A stretch of 64,000 nt of DNA. Source: Hetaerina americana (lineage: Eukaryota > Arthropoda > Insecta > Odonata > Calopterygidae). Numbering within the stretch: the stretch's first letter is position 1; each line of letters begins with the position of its first letter. Positions 52,945-64,000 of the stretch are shown piece by piece. Both the position numbers and the translations under genes were made by a program. The notes beneath the pieces were generated by a model. The model was given only the letters and a program-made list of their open reading frames with translations. It searched no databases and had not been told where the DNA came from. The stretch covers positions 1,801,501 through 1,865,500 of the forward strand of contig JAKTNV010000023.1 in NCBI GenBank assembly GCA_022747635.1. The letters are read 5' to 3'.

Positions 52945-53251
52945 GGGTAGTAGTAGTTTTAAGGGGAGGCGACCGACAGCTAAGGTCATTTGCGCCATAG
53001 GAGATGGATAGGAAAGGATGAAGGGTGGAGAGAAACCCGGCGTCGGCATTAGCCTTCTCTTTACGAAAGGCGCCAAGCGGTCCACAGTTTAACGTCCCAT
53101 CCGACGGACGGCGTACTCACTCAAAGTGCCCTCCACTAAGCACCTCAAGTAGGGATCGAGATACCTCTGAAAAATATTCAACACCGCCGGGATTTGAACC
53201 CGCGCCCTCAGGGTGGGAAGCCAGTACGTTAGCCCCCGCACCATCTGTACC
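52945..53251 (-). mobile_element. tRNA-derived SINE, copy 2
   Basis: Homologous to 42249-42556 over its length. On the minus strand its 5' end (53251-53183) is the clearest tRNA-like part: GGTACAGATGGTGCGGG (A-box side) and GCGGGTTCAAATCCCGGC (T-arm with B-box). Confidence 0.8.
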
Positions 53252-53479
53252 TGAGGAGAAAAGGAATTAAAGAAGGGGGGACAAAAGGGAAACAAACCTG
53301 AAGAAGAGCCAGAGAAGAGATTAGCATAAAAAACCAGTAGCTATTGAGCAAAAGGACCGAGTCTTTCCCAATAGAGGTGCGACTGAGTGGAGTAGAAAAA
53401 ATTATCACCAGAATGGAAAAATTCTCTCAAAAGCCTTGGATGTAGCACCCTTCATTTTGATTTCACCATTTTTCATGCA

Positions 53480-53815
53480 GGAATGTATTCCTTCCTCTCT
53501 CTAGTCATTCCATATTCTTAAATCCAAGTGCTCTACACGATTCCATTCGCCATCTTCCATCCTATCACTTCCTCCGTCCACTGCCAGCGCCCAATTACTT
53601 CCTTATTTACACCATCTCCCTAATCACTATCACATGTCCCCTCCCAGTGACGCAATTATTCCCTCTAAATGACCATTTACCCTATCTGATTCTTCCTCCC
53701 TATGATTACTTAACGACATATAGACCTCCATCATGACCAATTCCGTTGTTTCGGCTTTTACCTCTACTAGTAATATGCTATTCCTCAGGTGCTTGAGGCT
53801 CATTTCGCTTCTCTC
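53480..53815 (-). mobile_element. Ancient RTE endonuclease relic
   Basis: Minus-strand diverged match to the RTE endonuclease (compare 50760-51010), including 'tcactatcacatg', 'ttcttcctccctatgatta' and 'cggcttttacctctactagt'. No open frame. Confidence 0.6.
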
Positions 53816-53827
53816 TACATGTTTGTG

Positions 53828-54415
53828 TAATGCAAGGCCTGCCCCATAAGTAGCAGGATTTAGTCAATAAAAAAATGCATCGCCCGAATAGATACAGCCA
53901 CTCGAAAGTCTTCGAAGCGGCACCCTCGTGCGCGTCCACGCACCGCTGCCAGCAGGATTTCCACGCCTCGCACGCGTTCTGGAAGGCGGCGCCCGGAACG
54001 CTGCTGAGCTCTCTCGTCACGGGCTGCTGTAACGCTTCCACTAGGCCGTGATGACGTCCTTTCAGCACGGATTTGAGGCGAGGGAAGATGTCTGGTGGAG
54101 CAACGTCAGGGCTGTAGGGTGGCTGAGGCATGGTCGAGAAGCTCTTGGCAGATCCGCGAGCGAGTTTCCCTTGGTTCGTCCGAGAGCACTCGCGGTACAG
54201 ACTTCACACACACCTTTCTCATGCCCATGTTTTCGGTCAAAAGCCTATGCTTATCACTTTTGGGAATACCAATTTCATCAGTACTTCAACCTGAAGACGC
54301 TCGTTGGAACACGGGTGAAACTGTCGTCCAAAAAAACAACCTACGCGGTGGCATCCCGAGAATGGAGAGTCATTAATAAGTCATGCTACTTTTGGGACAG
54401 ACCTCGTATAATGTA
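53828..54415 (-). mobile_element. Mariner-type element, internally deleted, with terminal inverted repeats
   Basis: Ends are imperfect inverted repeats of about 28 bp: 'aaggcctgccccataagtag' from about 53834, and 'ctacttttgggacagacctc' up to about 54410. Between them lies a transposase C-terminal fragment and non-coding sequence. At about 590 bp it is too short to be autonomous. Confidence 0.75.
53900..54131 (-). pseudogene. Mariner transposase C-terminus
   Basis: Reads MPQPPYSPDVAPPDIFPRLK, SVLKGRHHGLVEALQQPVTR and FQNACEAWKSCWQRCVDAHE. This matches the 'QPPYSPDLAPxD...F..LK' block that carries the last catalytic Asp region in mariners, here written AP-P-D. N-terminal and central parts are gone. 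Confidence 0.82.
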
Positions 54416-55599
54416 TATAGTGTAATATCGGCAATCTTCCTCTACGAATACATAAAATTGCTCCGTAAACTCAAGCGCGATAGATTATATGACCCTTAAA
54501 TTGGAGTTTTTGAAGAACATCATTGGGAAACTAGTCAAGTAGGTACTGCCAACTAATTTATTACGCCTGATGATGGTAGGGGAATTATTGTGCTGTATAT
54601 AAAAGAAATGGTTACAAGATAACATTTTGCAATTACCTGCATGTTTCAGAACTTATTAACAATTTACTTTCTGTAAGTAAGTTGGGAAAAAAGAGATTGG
54701 AAATAGGGACCTTTAGGGTAAGACAACATTTTTTGACAAAAACGAAATTGCAGTTAAATCAATAAAGTAAGGCAATTTCTGCATTTTTGGCGGTAGCTCA
54801 TGTTAACTGTTACTGGTGCAATGCTGACGGATGGCTCCGAAAGCAATTGTGTTGCATGTCCCACTTTGGGCATGTGACTCTTGAGGCTATGATGAAGATT
54901 TCTGGTATTATTAACGCCCTCTTTGAATATTATACGTATACAATTAATCAAGACTAATTAGATGTATTTAGCATTATTAAAGTAAAAAGAGAAGTACTAG
55001 CCGAATTGAAGAGTGCACAAATGCAGATTGAACTGTTTCATCGAAGGAAAGTTCGATCAGTGCAATCTGCAAATGGCATTGAATATTCGAGCAATCAATG
55101 GATTCAGTAACTATTTCCGCAAATGTGATGTTGCTCATAGCCTCCCATTAAAATATCGGCCTCGACAAAATGATAAACCTGAACGACAAATTGAACCTAG
55201 ATGAATGTTTTGAGATATTTGCTGATCCAATCGGGCTTTTCAAACATCTCTGAAGTGAATCCTTACGCACTGCTGCGCACATCAATGGCAAACTGATACT
55301 CCGTGAATTATGGTCCGAATAGAAGTGAAACTTGCAAACCTGAAGGTTTCTGGTTGTGAGGCATAGACAACCAAAAATGATGCCAAGAAATCGGATGACA
55401 GTACAGGAGAAATTAATTTCTGTTATGCCCTCATGATGGAAAGAGCTGCCCCTTGCGGGACTTGGAGAAAATGTGGCTTCAGTTAGCCTAGACGTGAGTT
55501 TTAGGTAAAACATATAAACCAAGAGATAGTGAAGAAATCAACTTCCTCTTAAATGGAAAAGAATAAAATGTCGAAGAAGTAAAGTTCTATCTTTGGTAA
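54416..55599. other. No recognised feature
   Basis: AT-rich, no supported gene; frames at 55148-55522 lack motifs. Confidence 0.35.
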
Positions 55600-56450
55600 C
55601 TGTTTAACTTATAAATTGAAAAGGCTAAAGAGACAATGAAGGAGAAGACAAATGGTATAAAGATAAATGGAAGAGAGATACACTGCATTAGGTCTGCAGA
55701 TGATATTATGAACCTGGAGGAATCAGACAACGATATAAATATTATGGTCAAAACCCTGTGCACAGCTTTGAAAAAGTGGAAACTGATAATAAATTTGAAG
55801 AAAACGAGAGCAATGATATTTTCTAGAAACAGGAAAGAACTTGCTGTATATTTAATGACAGGGGAATCAAGGATAAGGCAAGTAGGAGGGTTTCGTAACC
55901 TTGGAGTTTAATTACATGAGACAACAGATGCAATTTTGCAGTGAAAAGAGGGATAGCCTTGGCGGCATAAAAGGCATATGACAATAATAAAACGTATTTT
56001 GGGAGAAAAACACATAAGATTTGAAATTAAAAAATTCTTTGCAGAAAAGTATATTTGGAGTACAGTATTGTGAGACTTAGACATTGGGAAAGAGGGAAAA
56101 GGCCCGGTTGAAAGCAATGGAAATGTGGGTTTGGAGAAGGATAACAAGAACAAGATGGACGGACAAGACAAGCAATATTGAGAGAAATTAAAGAGGAAAG
56201 GAATCTAATAAAAGAGACGGAAAAAAGGAAAATTAAATTTGTTGGACATGTTTTGAGGCATGAAAACTTCCTGGAAAATATAATGGAGGGGAAACTAATA
56301 GGGAAAAAAGGAAGGGGGAGCCCAACAAAGAAATGTATAGATGATATAAAACGTACCATGAAAGCCAAAACATACAAGGAACTTAAAAGAACGGAAATGA
56401 AGAGAGATCAATCAATGGCTGCAACGACAAGGCTCCGCCTTTAGAAGATG
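55600..56450 (+). pseudogene. Old LINE (RTE-type) C-terminal relic
   Basis: Reads GIKINGREIHCIRSADDIMN (FADD box with F changed to S), LKKWKLIINLKKTRAMIFSR, RIRQVGGFRNLGV, and, after frame breaks, RKIKFVGHVLRHENFLENIM, EGKLIGKKGRGSPTKKCIDD and KAKTYKELKRTEMKRDQSMA. This is the common end of craniofacial-development-protein-2-like / RTE-type ORFs in arthropods. It belongs to a different subfamily from the other RTE copies. Confidence 0.78.
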
Positions 56451-57460
56451 ATGATGGCGGGTAAAACTTGTAGAGCAATCATACTTGGAGGGAGTTATAT
56501 CTGCGACAGAAAGGTCATTGAGAAAGGGAAATGCTATCGGAAGAACATCATCTACAAGCAGATGGGACAATTCCAAAAGATCTAAATGTAGAAAAATTAA
56601 AAAGGTATGCCCCTGTCGCCACTTAGCCAACTGTCCAGAAAGAAATGATCCAGGAAGCATGCGTAAAACGTTTGGCTAATTATTTGAAAAAGGAAATGGT
56701 ACCATTTCGGAGGTCTAAACATTCACCCCATCAGCCACCTGACCTCAGTTATCGATTCGAAGGTCGGTTGGATAGGTAGAGTTCACTAAGCCCAACGGCG
56801 TATGCAATTCAAGCAACAGTGCAGGGGAGCCAGTTCCTTTCCCTGTGCCCCCTGTGGTTTCCCCGGAAGATTCGGTAGATAGGAAATCACACTGCTTGAA
56901 GGAGCTGAGAATGCTCCGAGGCGTCACCCTGAATCGATCCCAGACCCTTCGGTGAGCAGTCCAGCGCTCTACCTGCCATGTCCCCTTATTGCTTACATGT
57001 GCACCTTTATCATTGTTTTATTACTGTGTTATCTGATTGAAGTTAAACTAGCTACGAGATGATTTGAAGTGTGATGAAAGTGCGTTTCGAAAAATACCCA
57101 ACCCAGGGATTGGTTTGTAAATGCAGCAATATTTGAGTCGGGCACATTGCCCAAAGGTTGGTAATAGCTAACCTGCTTGTTTTTGGTTTGGCAAGACTGT
57201 CCTCTTGTGACTGTTAACTGGTGAACTAGATCACGGATATGGAGAGCACATGCGCCATGTAATACGCACGAGCAATAATAGTAATTATGAAAGAAAATCG
57301 TCAAATTGCGTCAAGAGCACTATCGGAAATATTTAGTACGCATTTCATTGGATGCCAACCACACAATGTTCACAGAAAATTTGAGCACGAGAGGTACTTT
57401 TTGCGCGGTAGGTTCCGAGACTGCTCGGGCCCGAGCAACAGAACGTTCGTGAGTAGGTCT
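56451..57460. other. Mostly unannotated
   Basis: No supported gene apart from the tRNA-like sequence at 56905-56985. Confidence 0.35.
56905..56985 (-). repeat. tRNA-like sequence (SINE head or tRNA pseudogene)
   Basis: The minus strand has GGCAGGTAGAGCGCTGGACT (A-box side) and GTCTGGGATCGATTCAGGG (B-box side), similar to 6486-6576. The T-stem is imperfect, so it is not a working tRNA. Confidence 0.5.
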
Positions 57461-57470
57461 GGCTGCAGAT

Positions 57471-57583
57471 AAATTCCAAAGAAACTGCGGGAGATGCCAC
57501 AACAGTAACTTTTAACGGAGTCATCCGCTAATGTGCATTTCAATGCAACAATTGCGGCATCTCCCGCAGTTTCTTTGGAATTT
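57471..57583. repeat. Inverted repeat with 28-bp perfect arms
   Basis: 57471-57498 and 57556-57583 are exact inverted copies (AAATTCCAAAGAAACTGCGG at the left start), 57-nt loop. A second, 16-bp inverted repeat starts inside the loop (57538-57553) and ends at 57835-57850. Confidence 0.85.
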
Positions 57584-57742
57584 GTCATAGTATAAACACC
57601 ATAAGTGTTTAAAGTTGGCTTTAACCTCGTGGACTGTGACGCGTCGCACACGACTACGAATGCCTGTGACATTGTATGCACGGTATTTCGTCACAACATC
57701 GTGTTCCTTTAAAAGCCCAAAAATTTCAGAGTTTAATAGGAC

Positions 57743-57814
57743 GCCTCGGTAGCTTAAGTGGCTAAAGCACTCGACCGGATATTGAGGGATCTGGGTTCGA
57801 ATCCCAGTCAAGGC
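57743..57814 (+). repeat. tRNA-like gene or pseudogene inside inverted repeats
   Basis: Folds as a cloverleaf of 72 nt. Acceptor GCCTCGG/TCAAGGC (1 mismatch, 1 G-T), D-stem GCTT/AAGC, anticodon stem CTCGA/TTGAG, T-arm CTGGG-TTCGAAT-CCCAG. The anticodon position reads GGA, but the usual T before it is C and the variable loop is short, unlike a real serine tRNA. It is flanked by 11-bp inverted repeats (57722-57732, 57828-57838). Confidence 0.6.
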
Positions 57815-57859
57815 GAATGATTTTTACACTCTGAAATTGTTGCATTGAAACTGGTTGCA

Positions 57860-58170
57860 GATGTTGATGCCCAAAGAAGATGAGGAGTTTCTTTCTAAGT
57901 TTATCCCAACAGATGAAACAAGGCCACATTTATTTGATTCTGAGGACAAAGAGCAAAGCTCTGTGGAGACCCCTGGAATCTCCAGCAGCAAAAAAAGTCA
58001 GCTTTATAGGATACTTACGGTCATATCATTTTTCGATGTTTAGGGAATACTACGGTATAAAGGAAACGCTTCTGAGACACCATGGAATAGGGCATCAGCA
58101 TTTCGTGCTTGCACATACAGCCGTCAATGGAGCACACCATTGGAATGCACTGAAAATAGTTCAATTGCAA
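57860..58170 (+). pseudogene. Possible mariner-type transposase catalytic-region relic
   Basis: The frame at 57855-58043 reads EEFLSKFIPTDETRPHLFDS, EDKEQSSVETPGISSSKKSQ and VISFFDV. This resembles the mariner block 'DET...H.Y.PE.K.QS..W..PG.P.PKK' around the second catalytic Asp. No other transposase part is clear, so the call is tentative. Confidence 0.4.
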
Positions 58171-60719
58171 AAGGTACATTTTTAAGGGTATACGCTGGAT
58201 GCTGTACCACGACAATCCATGGCCGGATATCGCAAATATGGTGAATATCTCGCGAAAACTATTGCGAATATTTCTAATCTTCTCTGCAGTCAAATTGCGA
58301 CATTTTCCTGTTCCTCAATATGAATGAAACTTCATGACTGTGTTTTTTATCATTCAAAGCAGTGGTAAAGGCTGATGAGGGGATTTTGAAGGAACTATTA
58401 AAAAGTGGCTTCCTGGATGTTTCCAAAAAGTAGAAACAAAGGTGAGACAAGTACAGTTCATCAAATGGGGATTAATTTAAGGAACCTTGAAACCTTGAGA
58501 AAATGCAGAGGATTAGCAAATGCACGTCACTAAAAAATTTGATCATTATTAATTGTAAAAATCACTTGAAATTTCGCAGGGGTTATTTTTCATAGAAACA
58601 GTGGTTTTCATGAGCCAGGTACATTTATTGACGCGTAAGAAGTTTGAAATAGAGCATAGCCGGAGATTTGTTAAACCTATTTATTTAAATGATTTAGTCT
58701 GAACTGTAAAGAAGCCTGGAATTGCATAATGGTAGAAGAATTACTCTGAAAGAAAAGACGTTAAAAGCCGGTTTAAGTGGTATTTTTCTGATTCAAATAA
58801 TAATAATCAATTGTGAAAATATTAATAACGAAATATGAACGTTTCCAAAAATTTATTCTCAACTGCAGAAGGAAATATTAATAATGATAATTTATAAATC
58901 CAAGCATATTTACACAATCACCTATGTTCATCCAACGTTACACATCATGCTCAGAACAACAGCACCAGCGGAGCAGAAAATAAAAATGTGGCATTCAAAG
59001 CATATAATTTGCAAAACTACTTGGTGAGGGATTTATGTACGTGTTTATCTCGCTCCCTTCCAATTCTTCACTTTCAATCAGTTTCCTTTGGCCTCAGTGT
59101 GGTATAGGTTGTGGCTGTGCACATTCTCAAGGTACCTAAAACATATTTACCAATCTGAAAAATTGCTATATTTCAATGGGGCAGAATCATTTTTTTGGGA
59201 GATTGACGTAATTCCATGTCCCTATTAGATACGTGGGTTGACATATAGTCGGAATAATGTAGTAACCTAAACAGTTGTTGAGAATAAATGTTTTAAAAAG
59301 TCACCAGATGTTACATCAAAATGGATAGATACCGGGATAAAATCCCTATTTACATCCATCAACTACGGTATCAATGAATCCAAGAGGTATAGCCGGATAT
59401 AGTCTTTTTCTTGACACCTTTGAGAGTAGAAGCAGATGGTGAACAGAGAATAAATGGCCCACCTACAGCGAATAGATGACTCTCACTCACCAAAGGACAG
59501 CTTTGAGGTCTGTTAAAAGCCAACAGTTTATTATTAAATTGGAGGAACTATGCGGAATGAGTATTCAAAAATAGATCTGAAAATAATCGCAAATCATGAA
59601 AAACATTTGAAACACCTTATAATAATATAATCACCTTTTGTCATTGCTTCATTCTCTAAATCCTCAGGCTTCCAAAGTATCCTCCCGACTTGCGTGTTCC
59701 TTCTTATCATCCATTTTGCCCAATTACTGAACATTATGCTTTCCTAGAGAAGCCTTCAACATCCCTTGCAGCATGTCCTCCAATTTCTCACATTTTTTGG
59801 CCCTCTTTTAGTTTATTCCAACCATTTTCCCTCCTTTATCAAAATCCTCATTAAAATTGAAGCGATTTGACTGCGCCACTCGTTCAGTCAGAGGCAGTCG
59901 CAGTATGAAAGAAGGCTTGAGACATCTGCCACTTAAATTTCTCTCCGTGATATGAATCCAAGCATGAATCTATCATCGATGGCATGAGCGATAAGAATTT
60001 TACAATATGATGAGCTAATTTGTTAAATTTCTATTCCGTTTTCTAACATGAGGCTTTTAATGAATAATAGGCGGAAAAAGACCTTTCATTCACCTACCTG
60101 AAACTATTATGAAAGAGTCTCTATTCTTTCATAAATCAAGAATTTATATCCTTCGACAAGTTTCATCTATTTTGCAAAGCATTAAATGTTTAAACTATTT
60201 TCAAAATATGAGTGACTACAAGCTTTAATCCACCTGCTTGAAACTTGAACAGCTCCATATTTTTATAAACAAATAATCTATATCAATCCACATGTTAAAG
60301 TGGGTTTACATCGAGGATTCAACTTCTTTACCCACGTGCTTTAATTGACTTGCCCACCGAGAGTAATTAAGGCTCTTTAGATGCAAAATAGTTACGTTTG
60401 CATGTACCTACCCATTCAATAACGTGACCTAATGAGGTGGAGGAGTTTCTCCTCACATTAACAGCTGCATTTGATTTTTTCAACTAGTACCGTTCACGGA
60501 GGAATAATCGTCTTCAATCGCGAAGTTTTAATTCACATTTAATCGTGGAGTTTCTGCCGTTACGCCGCACACAAAATGCTTCTTCCCAAATTGCTACATT
60601 TTTTGGGGACTAGCTCAGTTCACGGAGGAGTAATCATCTACAATCATAAAGTTCGCAGTCACTTGTGATTGTGGAGTCTCCGCCGTGACGTTGGCGGCGG
60701 TGAATTTTTTATTTAACCC
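58171..60719. other. Unannotated AT-rich intergenic stretch
   Basis: Nothing recognisable. A patch at 59660-59760 weakly resembles RTE relics, but not enough to call. Confidence 0.35.
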
Positions 60720-61040
60720 AGAGACGACTCGTCTCCGGGCTCGTTGGCTCGAGCCCGGAGATTCCCAGAGAGAAGGTGGACGCGGGGGGTGGAGGAGGGG
60801 GGTTGAAAGGGAAACGGTTGGTTGGAGGGAGAGTTGAGGGGGAGTTTTATGGGCTTCCTTTGACGACCATGTCCACATCCTCCTCCGAGTCCTTGCACAG
60901 CCCTCCCCACTTACCCCTTCGCAATCTTGGCCTCCCCTTCATTTTCATCTCCGTCGGCAACCTTCGCATTGCTCCCCGACCCACTCCCCCTCCCTTTTCA
61001 CGAGTCTTCGTTCGTTATCTTTCGTATGTCCCATAGTATC
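60720..61040. promoter_or_regulatory. GC-rich patch
   Basis: Short GC-rich, G-run-containing segment in an AT-rich background. No exon or promoter motif can be supported; frames on both strands are compositional. Confidence 0.25.
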
Positions 61041-62791
61041 CGCAGAGACGACCCTTCTGGAGACCAGGAGGGAGGTGCATGGCATGGTTGTAAAATCTAT
61101 ATCCCTAGCGGTATGGAGTGAGGAAGAGATGAGTACACCGATTTCTATCCAAAAATAAGTTCACCTTTCTCAAGCAATGATAGATTTTACGTGACAGACG
61201 ACGAAATCATCAGCTATATTCCGAATACTCATACCCATTTCATGGCATAAGTAACTCATCCACATAGAGATCCTTTCACACAGTCGATTCATATAATATA
61301 ACGAATGGCTTGTGCTAAAAGTTTTGCTTTTCATCATTATTGATGGATTTGAATTGAGGGGTGTAACTGACGTCTCTGGATGCCTTCCCGTCATTTAGAA
61401 TTAATTACTTGTTTTATTTTTTCAATGGCTCGCACAAGAATATATTCATCATCAATGATAGTCGACAGCTATCAATTTCCTTTTTACTACTTCCCAGTCC
61501 GCTCTATTTTCTTCTGTCGCCTGAACTACCCGCTTTACATCTTTTATGTTTATTCTCAGTTTTCTTCATAATATGAATCAGTCAGTTTCGTTCCTTCAAA
61601 CTAGAGGTTTCCAGATTTCAACATGCCTTTAATGATAGGCGTTGAAGTTGTGTCTTTGGCATATTTAAAATTATTGTTCGCATTTACGAACTAGTGATAT
61701 TCCAGGGTGGAAATTCCTAGTCGTAATTATTTTAATGCTTTCCTGTGATGAGTGTAAAAAAATTAATTTGGGACTGGGCGCAGAGAGAAGACTGCACACG
61801 CTCACATCCGTTTATCCATAGACATTACCCTTCGATATGTTGCCGCTAACATCCTTTTATCCCAAAGGTAATTTTGACCACATGACGTACATCAACATTT
61901 TCATATTTAATTGAATGCTTCCCCATTTCTCACACTGCTTCATGTTATTTTTTCGCATATTAACATCTTCCCTAGAAATCAGCCCTTCCCACCCTCTTCC
62001 CTATTCATCCCCCCTCCTAATCCTCCGCCTTAATGCTCCTTCACGCTCTGCTCAAATAATTCTATAGAAAGCCGTCGACAGTTGACTAGTGACAAATTAT
62101 CCATCATCATGCTCTAGTTGAAAACCTACTCATTTCAAGGGTAAGAGAAGCAGTTTACGATAAAACCTTAGCTGAAGGTTTAAATGCGAATGAAAATAAT
62201 CATTTTTCATAGAATGCACTAGCTTCTGTGGGCTTCCATGTAAGAACCACTCCCATATATACATTAGCTTCAAAATGCTCGACTTTTCACACTCCGTTAT
62301 CTAAAATCTACCAGGGTGATAATTATCTGTAGCCAGGTAAACAGGCAAAAAAGAACCGGCTCCTAGGTATCCAACGGTTTCCTTATAACCACCAAAAATT
62401 AATGGCAAATGTATGCCTGTGACATTGAGTAATTTCTATGCTCAAAAACCTAAAGAATAAATCAAACGGTGTATAGATTTTACACTCATTTAGAATATGT
62501 GACTTCCGTAAAGTTTGATAAATTAATTACGCACATTATAAGACTGCCAAAACAGTAATAATATATTCCATTGCATACAGCACTGCATTAGGTTTAAAGT
62601 GTGAATTATATCTCTTTGTTTGTAGGGACTGGATGCGTTTGGGATACTAGATTTCACCATGTTATGATAAGCCATGGAAATGTGAAATCGTGGACACGGA
62701 GCACAATTGCAGGTTCTGCCTGAAACTGACGATCCAGAATTAATTTTTGTGAAACCCCTTCAAAATTCTACCTACCGATGCTTATTATGCT
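61041..62791. other. No recognised feature
   Basis: AT-rich with no supported gene or repeat family. Confidence 0.35.
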
Positions 62792-62876
62792 TGCGGGGCG
62801 CAAAAGTCCTATGCTTATTATCGGTCGACCTTTGACGGGTCGACCGATAATAAGCATAGGACTTTTGCGCCCCGCA
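62792..62876. repeat. Perfect palindrome (39-bp arms, 7-nt loop)
   Basis: 62792-62830 and 62838-62876 are exact inverted copies (TGCGGGGCGCAAAAGTCCTA at the left start), loop TTTGACG. A partial direct copy of the arm's 'atgcttattat' is at 62778-62788. Confidence 0.9.
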
Positions 62877-64000
62877 GTAACTACTAGGACGAGATATTAA
62901 AATACTTCAGGTACATTTCAAATATGTACGTGAAAAATACGTGCAAGGAAAGAACGTAGAATAATATTACGTACTAATCAATTATTCACCTGAGCTATGA
63001 GCCCCGATCATCCGTTCCGTGACCTCAGATCTCACATTCCCTTACCCCGATCAAAATGAACATTCCTTCAGCACCTCTTACAAGGGCACTTTCCTGAGAA
63101 CTGTATTCATGTACTGTAGCAATTGCAGTGGTTTCTTAAATATAGTAGTGTAACTTCAATACCTCACTGTTATTAGAGTGCCAGGTACTTATTTTTTGGA
63201 GGATAGCTCGCACTCTCTCCAGATTTCCATTTTCTCTTGCCATTCGGGGGTTTTATCATCGGAAGAGGAATATTGCGAGTTAGCCGTCGGAACACTTCGG
63301 AGCCAAACCCCACTACTAACTCTCGTTGATCATACACTGGCCAATGTAGAGTCGAGGGGGATTCAGCTCGGCATGATTGTTTTATTCCCTTGACAGGCTG
63401 GAGACGACGCCCTTCCCCTCCTCTCCTCCCGCTCAACGTACTAACGCGTACATTAATTACAAACGAAAACTAACCACGGCAGTTAAACTTCATTTTGTTA
63501 ACGTCTCCGACTCAAGTCCTTGCGAAGAGAATCAACGCCACTGAAGGGATGTGAACTAGCGAGTACTTCACAGAGCACATGAAAAATGACAATGCACAGA
63601 ACGGAGCCCCAACTAACTGTCTTCTTCAAGTCCCCCATCTCTTCGAATTTCGCCTCCCAATCGCCCCCCGCGCCACTCCATCCCCCGCCCAGGGACCACC
63701 CACCCCCGTACACTGCGCCTCACCCCCTATCCTCCCAACTCTTTTCTCAACCTCCACCACCCACCCCTCCCCAACCTTCACTCCACTTCTTACCGGCACA
63801 GCGAAACCCTTTCATCCCAAGTGTTCCGGGACAACTTCCAACATGACGAATCAGCGCTTTGTTGTGGAAGGCCGGCTGTGCTCGAGACTCGGTGAAAAAC
63901 AAAAGGTCGGCTTCGTCAAAGAAGACAGCCAGAGGAAAGGAGGTGGGGCGGGGCGGGGGGGTTTGGAGTCGGAGAGGCTCTTGAGGTTCTGGCGTGGTGG
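62877..64000. other. Unannotated; C-rich block at 63610-63850
   Basis: The C/CCACC-rich block gives long frames with Pro-rich translation and no domain. No gene called. Confidence 0.35.

Noticed and set aside
57743..57814. Functional tRNA-Ser (GGA)
   Set aside because: The short variable loop, C in place of the usual T before the anticodon and an acceptor mismatch do not fit a serine tRNA.

Overview
This window is eukaryotic nuclear DNA made almost entirely of transposable-element debris. Most likely it comes from an arthropod: there are mariner-type transposase remnants, CR1-like and RTE-like LINEs, Penelope-like elements (PLEs), a Helitron helicase remnant, tRNA-derived SINEs and many (TA)n microsatellites. 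Which arthropod it is cannot be settled from the sequence alone. I found no convincing host protein-coding gene, rRNA gene or functional tRNA.

Two related CR1/jockey-superfamily LINE families dominate. I call them LINE-A (best copy 8.6-11.74 kb, plus) and LINE-B (best copy 25.56-31.09 kb, minus, with ORF1 and ORF2). Both end in the same GC-rich stem-loop of about 60 bp followed by a (TAGATG)n hexamer tail. That tail recurs about twenty times in the window, usually as short 5'-truncated insertions. A third family, about 3.3 kb with one ORF and RTE/BovB-like, has its best copies at 2.1-6.2 kb (plus) and 48.4-51.7 kb (minus). Its 5' ends start abruptly from (TA)n tracts and its 3' ends run into (TA)n. 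A fourth LINE C-terminal fragment lies at 20.25-20.65 kb, and older RTE relics lie at 34.4-36.8, 53.5-53.8 and 55.6-56.45 kb.

Layout: 0-6.3 kb RTE pieces with a nested LINE-B tail; 6.4-8.6 kb internally deleted LINE-B; 8.6-11.7 kb LINE-A; 12.5-14.6 kb LINE-B and RTE fragments nested in each other; 14.6-19.4 kb mostly featureless AT-rich DNA; 19.4-22.5 kb LINE-A fragments and a foldback; 22.8-24.0 kb a GC-rich CpG-dense block; 25.6-31.1 kb a nearly complete LINE-B broken by a 968-bp palindromic PLE; 31.7-34.2 kb LINE-B and LINE-A tails around another palindrome and a GT-rich alternating tract; 34.2-36.9 kb RTE relics; 37-40.3 kb LINE-B, LINE-A and PLE fragments; 40.88 kb a hammerhead ribozyme; 42-46.1 kb SINE, mariner and Helitron remnants; 46.1-52.8 kb tandem repeats, two tail-to-tail RTE copies and a perfect palindrome; 52.9-58.2 kb SINE, mariner, RTE and tRNA-like pieces; 58.2-64 kb mostly unannotated.

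The most interesting signal is the PLE layer. It includes a hammerhead ribozyme that fits the canonical fold at 40883-40929, a GIY-YIG endonuclease fragment at 39241-39558, and a head-to-head PLE dimer with a 12-bp target-site duplication inside LINE-B. Several further foldbacks carry a recurring motif that resembles a hammerhead core with one extra nucleotide.
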